Shown piece after piece: positions 57,635-64,000 of a DNA stretch of 64,000 nt. This DNA is from Fusarium oxysporum f. sp. lycopersici 4287. Lineage: Eukaryota; Ascomycota; Sordariomycetes; Hypocreales; Nectriaceae. Below the pieces are notes generated by a model, which was not told the DNA's origin, did not search any database, and saw nothing but the letters and a program-made list of their open reading frames with translations. A program made the position numbers and the translations under genes. Within the stretch, counting starts at the first letter, position 1. Each line of letters begins with the position of its first letter. Location of the stretch: positions 2,927,059 through 2,991,058 of the forward strand of contig NC_030992.1 of the NCBI RefSeq assembly GCF_000149955.1. The letters run 5' to 3'.

Positions 57635-58671
57635 CTACTTCTCAAGAGGCTCACGAGTAGGATCCCAAGCACAAGGGCTATACTCATCAGTTGCCAAATC
57701 CTTCACTTCCTCCTCCGTCAACTCAAAGTCGAACAATTGAGCATTCTCTAGAATCCTTGAAGGCGTTACACTCTTCACCAGAGGAACATAACCCCTCTGC
57801 AAGCTCCACCGAAGAAGAACCTGTGCTGGACTCTTGCCATACTTGTCCGCGAGGGTCTTGACCTTGGGGTCATCAAATCGTTCACCACGCACAATGGGGC
57901 AGTAAGCCTCAACTGCAATGTTTCGGTCCTGGCACCACTTGACGATGTCAGGTCGTGTAAGCCACGGGTGCACCTCCCACTGCCCGACCGAGATGACGCC
58001 TCCCTTGCCCGGTCCAAGCTCGGCATCGAGTTCTTTAATGTATGCCTCTAGTTCATCTAGATGATGAACACCGTAGTTGGAAACACCGAGTGATCGCACC
58101 TTGCCAGCTTCGACGCACTCAGCAAGAGCTCTCCAAGCACCCTTTCGGGCATCAGGTCCACCATACGGGGCATGAATGAGAACAAGGTCAAGATAATCGA
58201 GCTTCGTCTCATCGAGAGCAATGTCTACCTGCTTGTGTGCATTCTCGTAGTTCAAGGGAAACTGCCTGGTGAAGATCTTGGTAGTGAAGAAGAGCTCTGA
58301 GCGAGGTACGCCAGACGCTAGGAGTCCAGCTGCGCTAGGGCCCTGGTTGTAGTACCCTGAAGCAGAGTCGATCTGAGTATGTTAGTTGTGCATTGAACGC
58401 CAAAGGCTTTGGATAAACTCACATGGCGGTAGCCTATCTCGATAGCCTTCTTGCAGAGGTCGGGGGCTTGTTCAGCGGGACTGAATGACGTGGTTAGAGT
58501 ACACAGGGCCTCCGGAACATGACGTGGACTTACACCTTGTAGACCTAGGCAGTTACATTAGCAGGGTGTGAAACGAAGGATTGAAGGATCACTTACTCCA
58601 TAGCCAAGAAGAGGGATCTGGTAGCCTGAATTGAGCTTCCTGGTAGAATCGAGAGCGAGTTTAGAGGCCAT
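57635..58671 (-). CDS. Aldo/keto reductase
   Basis: Four exons close to 293 residues: 58671-58597, an 11-base micro-exon 58544-58534, 58480-58423 and 58372-57635. The AKR catalytic tetrad is complete: D50 and Y55 in IDSASGYYNQ, K80 in FFTTKIF and H115 in DLVLIHAP. Cofactor-binding parts include VRSLGVSNYGVHHL, GQWEVHPW, AVEAYCPIVRG and LVKSVTPSRILENAQLF. The enzyme would reduce aldehydes or ketones with NADPH; substrate is unknown. There is no targeting signal. An in-frame Met four codons upstream (58683) is an alternative start. It sits 280 bases upstream of the coiled-coil gene on the same strand, with no sign of a functional link. Confidence 0.92.
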
Positions 58672-59218
58672 TCTGAAATTCATGAACACTTTCTTTATGA
58701 TGTTGGATTGATGTTTGTGGATGAGGGGTAGGGGCAAGGAAGATGGATCATTTAAATAGTTTCAGGTTCAACAAGGTCAACACTTTGTCAACGACAAAAT
58801 TGTTTGGATATCTATACATATTTTCGGAGCTCGGAGTTACGACATGATTTTGTACTTTCGCGTTTATGGATCAGATAAGCGCGAGTAACTTGTCGTGATG
58901 ATCATCGTGGCGTTGATTCGACATTCACAGTCGGGTGAAAATGCGGGGATAGTTACGTGCAACCTTGTTGTCAATCTTGTTTACTTAACGCCGAGGAAAC
59001 CGACGATCTCAAGATCTGAGCGTTCTTTAGGAGATACGCAATGAGTCAAAACAGATGGGAGGTCAGCTACACACGTTGTTAGGTGAAGATTGGGGGATGT
59101 GCAGCTATGGCAAACTGAGCGATGTCCTTTGAGCAGGTTTCACGAAACGGTATAGGGTAACACCGCAGCGGTAGAGCCTCATGAATTCATATCTCATTTC
59201 TTTTGTCTATTCGTTGAA
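58672..59218. other. Intergenic, aldo/keto reductase promoter and DOM34 3' flank
   Basis: No coding sequence is seen. Confidence 0.6.
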
Positions 59219-60694
59219 CTAGATGACACTATTTTCCATAGTAGGCTCTCCAGTTGCCTCGTTATCTTCATCGGCATCGTCTTCATCAAGGTCCAGCATT
59301 GGGTAGTTGAGTATGGCAGCGATATCGCCCAACATAGTCAATCGCTGACCACTCTCATGATCACTGCTGAGAATCCTCGCCTCACCGCCATCACCCCGTA
59401 CCTTGTCAACCAGAGCGACGTACTTTTTGCGAAGAGCAAGGTCTTCACTTCGGAACAGAGAATTGTTGACCAGGAGAACACCACCACCTGGCCCCACGGC
59501 TCCGTCTTTGACGGCCTTTTCGACAGCTGAAGTACCATACCATGCACGCCCATCGTCCAGCTTTAGCATGTCGAAGAATTGATCAACATACTGCGTTTCA
59601 CGGGCGAACTTCATATCCTTCATCTTGGCCAAGACTTCAGGGCTTTTAAGGATCTCGTTAAGACTGTGGACGTGACCAGAATTGGAGTGAACCACCGTAG
59701 CCTGCTTCGCCACCGCTGTAAGCACCTTGTCTGCTTTATCCCGTCCTTGGTTGGCGATATACTGCTTGAAGTCTCCAGCCACAAAGCCTGGGCTCGCCAG
59801 TAACAGCGGCCGTGACTGTGTGAAGTCCATAGTTCGCAAAAGAGTCGACAATGTCTTCTCAAAGAAGCGGCGCATACCTGCATCTTGGTCTGATGCAAGA
59901 TCGCGTTTCTTGGGAATCACGCTCTCAACACGGACTTTGAGGACGGTTCGGAATGGTGTGATGAGACAGATGTTGGCAAGTCCTTCCTGCATGACAACGG
60001 CTGCTACGGCACCATCCTTGTCATCTGATAATGCCTCTTGAAGAGTGGCTCTTGCGACAGAGTCCCATCCTTCTGGCTTGATGATAGTAAACGGGCGGTT
60101 CACCTCGAGATCGAGGGTATGATGAGAGCCTAAGGCGGCATGTTGGTTCTCTAAAATGATGGTTCCAGAGACGCGGAGTGATGAGATGATAGGATCAAAG
60201 GAAGTGGATTTGACCTTGATAGCCAGTTCAGTGTGAAAACGCTCAGATTTCGAGCTCCCAGTGTCTGAATACACGACTACTTTACGGACAGTGTGAGCAT
60301 GGATGATGTCTCCAGATAGGATCAGGTTGTATGCATGCCACTATCAACATTGTTAGCGTGCTGCCTCATAAGAACAAGCATTGACATCGGTGGGATTCGG
60401 AACAGATAGTGGCTTGAAGTGCGAGACATGCGGTATAAGGTAAATGCTGGACAGCAGAATGTCGAGGCCAGAGACCGCGGAGGGTGTGACAACGGTGGAG
60501 GGGGAGGGGTAACGATAGGAATAGAGGCAGGGTCTAAGGGACAATAGAGGGAAAACGATATGGCAGACCAGGGGTATAAACTTAGAAGGGACCAAGCAAC
60601 AGGGGCTACTGACCATATCTTCGGGATCCTCGGGCAGGAGAGAAACGGTCTCGTCCGCGAGGGAATTGGGGACCTTGCGTGATACTAACTTCAT
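59219..60694 (-). CDS. DOM34: Ribosome-rescue factor Dom34/Pelota
   Basis: Two exons, 60694-60614 and 60340-59219, give 400 residues; the 273-base intron is long for this genome. The N-terminal domain (about 1-135) starts MKLVSRKVPNSLADETVSLL and continues with EDPEDMWHAYNLILSGD and RFHTELAIKVKSTSFD. The central domain carries the VIPKKRDLASDQDAGMRRFF region and RPLLLASPGFVAGDFKQYI. The C-terminal domain has GRAWYGTSAVEKAVKDGAVG and RILSSDHESGQRLTMLGDIA, as in eRF1-related proteins. There is no GGQ motif, as expected for Pelota. With Hbs1 it splits stalled ribosomes in no-go and non-stop decay. The acidic C-terminal tail is normal for the family. The whole protein is intact. Confidence 0.96.
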
Positions 60695-63600
60695 CTTTGG
60701 CTAGGTGTGCGAGCTGTGGCTGATGAAAGCTGAAGTGTGAAGCGTGAAGATGTCAAGCTAGAGGCTGGATATCAAAGCCTCGGACCTCGGTGGGTTTGTG
60801 ACAGCGACAGAAACAGGAGTTGGCCCGTGTCTGACAAAGACCCAGATAATTATTGGGTAGTTGTCTCACCAGAGAACTCGCCGATGACAAACTGATGTTG
60901 GATGATGATATTGATAGTGATACCCAATAGATTGTTGGCCCAAGGTGGGTGGTGCAATGCGGCTAAGACTAGTAAGGCTGGGCTAGACTAGGCTGGCTGA
61001 CCAAGAGTCCAAGACGAAAAAGCCAAGACGGGCAGATTTTGAGGCTCAACGGCTGTTGGACAGTGGAGGCTAACTCTTCCGGAGGGAGTGACCATCAAAA
61101 TCGAGTATGAATCGTGAATGTGAAGGGCCAAGTGGATAGATGGACCACGGTAGTTCGGCGATACGGCAGTTGGACGGCTCAGAATAGATCTCTCGGTGCC
61201 GCTGTCAGGTACAGACAAGGATAAGTTGAGGATGTTGACGTCGGAGTCGGTGGTGGAGAGTGGCCGGGCCCGACGGGGTTTTGATCATGTCCGTGGACGT
61301 GCAAGTGACTCGTGAGTGACCACTCTTGAAACTATCAGGCCAAGTTCTGAGAGTTAGAAGCACGGGATTGGAGTTTAGATGCCCAAAAGTGGATAATTAG
61401 ACGACAATTTGAGTGACGTGACTCCACAAGCTCAAAGTTCTCGAACACAAGATTTGTTTCTGGTGCATGGATGCGGAGTCTTAGAAGCTCCGCGGATTGC
61501 GGAGGACGAGATGAACGGAGTTCAACACAACCCCGGTTGCTTGAAGCTATCACAGTGACAGAGCACTAAACTAACTTTTCTTTTGCGCTTTTTTCCTTTC
61601 GTCTGGCGGAGTTTGAGGGGATTTACAGATGGAACGAAAATGGATCGATTTGTTCGCTCTACGCCGAACGCCATAGAGACCCATGACAGGCCTTGGCGAT
61701 CTTGGCGACTGAGACATCGAAAAAAAAAAAATACTCTCTGGAAGAACGGCACGAGGTGATCCACGGAACTGCATTGCATTCTTGGCGATATGCTAAGTGC
61801 TGCACTTCGCATCGTGTGACAACCAGACAGACTGTCGTCGTTTAAGCAAGCATGTGGCTGAGGGAATAAAGGCATTAATGCAAAACGTTGCCGATAAACC
61901 ATATTCTGATAATTAGTGAGTGATTGGATATAGGTCAAATTATTAGGTCGTAAGCTCTAATTAGGTAGCATCTTCAAATCTTGTCAGCATTTGACGCTGA
62001 AAATCATAATGTTAGTTCTTTATCTGAACAACGCGTCATCATGATACAGCAGATCAAAAGTATCGCTATTGACAGAACAACACAAACTTACATATGCACT
62101 TGATACTTGATACCTGCTGATCTGACGTCGTGCATCTCGATAGTGCAAGGCACCGAGTTTCCTCTCCAAAAACCATGCCTGGTTAAGAAGCTGCTAATCC
62201 CGGTCAGTCTTGGAAAGTCAACGACGTAAGCCCAGCATGTGAAATGCACGAGTGAGTCTGCGTCGTTTAGCTGGTGGTTCTCGCATACTTGTCTCACTTG
62301 AGATGCATTCGATGCAACTCTCTCATCATTTTTACCCCCTCGTTCATGGGCCAGACCCGACGTTATATGTGCAGATGTGCGAATGTGGTTGTGCTAGTGC
62401 AGTTCCTGTAGGCTTGGCTCCAAATGCAAAGCGTCCCGAATACGCGGAAGCAACTAAAACGAGTATCGAATACAGAGCACGAGACATTAGACTTGTTGAT
62501 GAGCTTCTAATTATGGTTGAGATATCAACAAGCTCGTATACTCGTTTACTCGTATACTTGATACGATGCCCTTCTGAAACATGACATGATGGGTCAATTA
62601 CCGTATTTTCGCTGTTGCGGTCAAGATTTCATCGTCTTATTCTCTCATTCACATGTACTTTACGGAGTACATGCGGTGAGTACTGAGCCGTGGGTTCGCA
62701 TTTGGCTGTGGCACAGACAATCTGGAGAACAGCCCGTTGAGATGACGGTCGATCATCCAGCCTTATGCGATTAATTGCCAACTATGTAGCTACGGAGTAC
62801 GTAGAAAGAGAACAGCCATCAACAAGGCGATGCCATTATCAACATAGCCAGCCTGGAATCTGGAATGTTCACTAATAACCGTCACTAACAATGAGACCAA
62901 TCAACAGTTGCCATGGTGAGCCATCAAACTGCCAAATTGGCTCTGCCCTATGAAACTCAGCCTGATTGATGCACTCTCAACCAAGATCATCGCACTTAAG
63001 TCTTGTCTTACCTCATTTAGACTCCATCTCATCCATTCTAACCCCAGAAGATCCAGCCGATATCCGGTAAAGGTGTGATACAATCCTACAAGTTGCACCT
63101 CTTTCCCCCTTATTTCCTGTAAATTCACTGAAGAGCCACAGCACAGCCCGCCCATACTAAATTCGGTGCTTACCTATTTCTCACAGAGCCGTGGGCCTGA
63201 CCTGAGTGTCCAGCACGGTAACGAGCTGCAGCTACACATCAGCTGCTCATACAATTGTCAACCTTTTTGTCATCCAGAGTCGCACTTCTGCGCGCGTGGG
63301 CATCAGCTCTCCCTTTTCCAACATCTCATTCGTAGCTTCCTACCGGCACATTTCAACACCCCTTTTACTCCTTTTTCTTTCACTATTATATCACGCGCCA
63401 AAAAAAAGAAGCCCATCGAGCTTCTCTTACACACTAACACCGTTTGGCTTTCGACCCCACTACACTGTACTGTAAGTAGCTGGAAGCACCTAGTGGCCGC
63501 TGTCTGGTTGCTGTGCAGCGCTGTCCCCAGCGCACTACAGCGCCTGCCTGGCTGTCGCATTCGCCCGATGGGTCGTTTTCGCTTAAGTCCTTCATGTCAT

Positions 63601-64000
63601 GGCTGTCCGTCTCATATAACCATTGCAAAAATCGCTGGTTGCCCTGTTACACTTTGAGCACCTGATTCTGATTCTGTTGAGCTCTGTATTACAAAATACA
63701 ATACATGCATTCTTGCTTGGTTGCTTGCAATTGAACAGCCTTACCTCCTTTCTATCTCTCCCTTGAGCAACATCCCTCCTGTCATCATCCATTATTCACC
63801 ACTACCAATACCTGTCTGACACGCCTGGAATTAGACCTCACTCAGCTGGAGACTAACCAACATCACTTGCATATTAGTCCAGTCGGAGCGGAATATAAAA
63901 TAAGGAGACAACATTCACCGACGGTCTATTGACTAAACACCAGCCAGTCGGCATTCATTTCACTGCCAGAGGTACACAGCTACAGTACATCGAGCCCGTA
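60695..64000. other. Intergenic to window end
   Basis: I find no gene I can support. Open frames of 138 codons (61522-61938, minus) and 163 codons (63166-63657, plus) have no protein character. The last kilobase is pyrimidine-rich and may be the promoter or leader of a plus-strand gene beyond the window. Confidence 0.5.

Noticed and set aside
57355..57687. N-terminal extension of the coiled-coil protein by 111 codons
   Set aside because: It overlaps the aldo/keto reductase coding end and includes a promoter-like stretch; the Met at 57354 opens sequence of protein character.
63166..63657. 163-codon plus-strand frame near the window end
   Set aside because: Cys/His/Ser/Leu-rich with no domain, in pyrimidine-rich DNA typical of a promoter or leader.
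1..64000. CRISPR arrays, rRNA operons, phage or secondary-metabolite core genes
   Set aside because: None seen: no spaced direct repeats, no rRNA-like stretch, and no polyketide or peptide synthetase domain; the DNA is eukaryotic.

Overview
This window looks like nuclear DNA of a filamentous ascomycete, most likely a Fusarium-type (Nectriaceae) fungus. Protein genes carry short introns (about 45 to 330 bases) with GTAAGT/GTATGT-like donors and YAG acceptors. The gene set is fungal: a GPI-anchored Crh chitin transglycosylase, a GT15 mannosyltransferase, Mvp1, Prp19, Dom34, a mitochondrial L15 and a nuclear COX subunit. The species call is inference from protein style; no marker gene is present. 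There is one run of Ns (18308-18658), so this is a draft scaffold.

Layout. 0-5 kb: a secreted beta-propeller lactonase-like gene and a Crh-type GH16 gene, both minus strand, the first with a (GTA)31 microsatellite just upstream. 7.2-18.7 kb: two divergent Myb/SANT DNA-binding genes separated by about 8.5 kb with no convincing coding sequence. 21.5-28.0 kb: dihydroxy-acid dehydratase (plus), sorting nexin MVP1 (minus) and mitochondrial ribosomal protein uL15m (minus). 28.4-33.1 kb: a doubtful small membrane ORF, a calcineurin-like phosphoesterase and a KRE2/MNT1-family mannosyltransferase. 34.6-36.5 kb: a small DUF4604-type protein and COX4. 37.7-43.7 kb: a more accessory-looking, partly AT-rich stretch with a nitronate monooxygenase that seems to lack a conserved N-terminal segment, an unrecognised 315-residue protein, a degenerate tRNA-like sequence and a TesB-type acyl-CoA thioesterase. 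44.6-60.7 kb: a dense housekeeping block with a HAM1-like protein, an unknown nuclear-looking protein, OHCU decarboxylase and PRP19 (head to head), a RING protein with two SUMO-interaction motifs, a coiled-coil protein with a PCNA-box-like motif, an aldo/keto reductase and DOM34. 60.7-64 kb: no gene I can support.

The genes do not form an obvious biosynthetic cluster. They are mostly independent housekeeping functions: cell wall and Golgi glycosylation, branched-chain amino acid synthesis, mitochondrial translation and respiration, endosomal sorting, splicing, ribosome rescue and purine catabolism. I did not find a convincing new multi-gene system. The most useful leads are the candidate SUMO-targeted ubiquitin ligase, the long non-coding space between the two Myb genes, the DHAD without a visible mitochondrial presequence, and the odd nitronate monooxygenase. 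Exon boundaries were placed by hand from splice signals and reading-frame continuity, and every multi-exon model given closes in frame.
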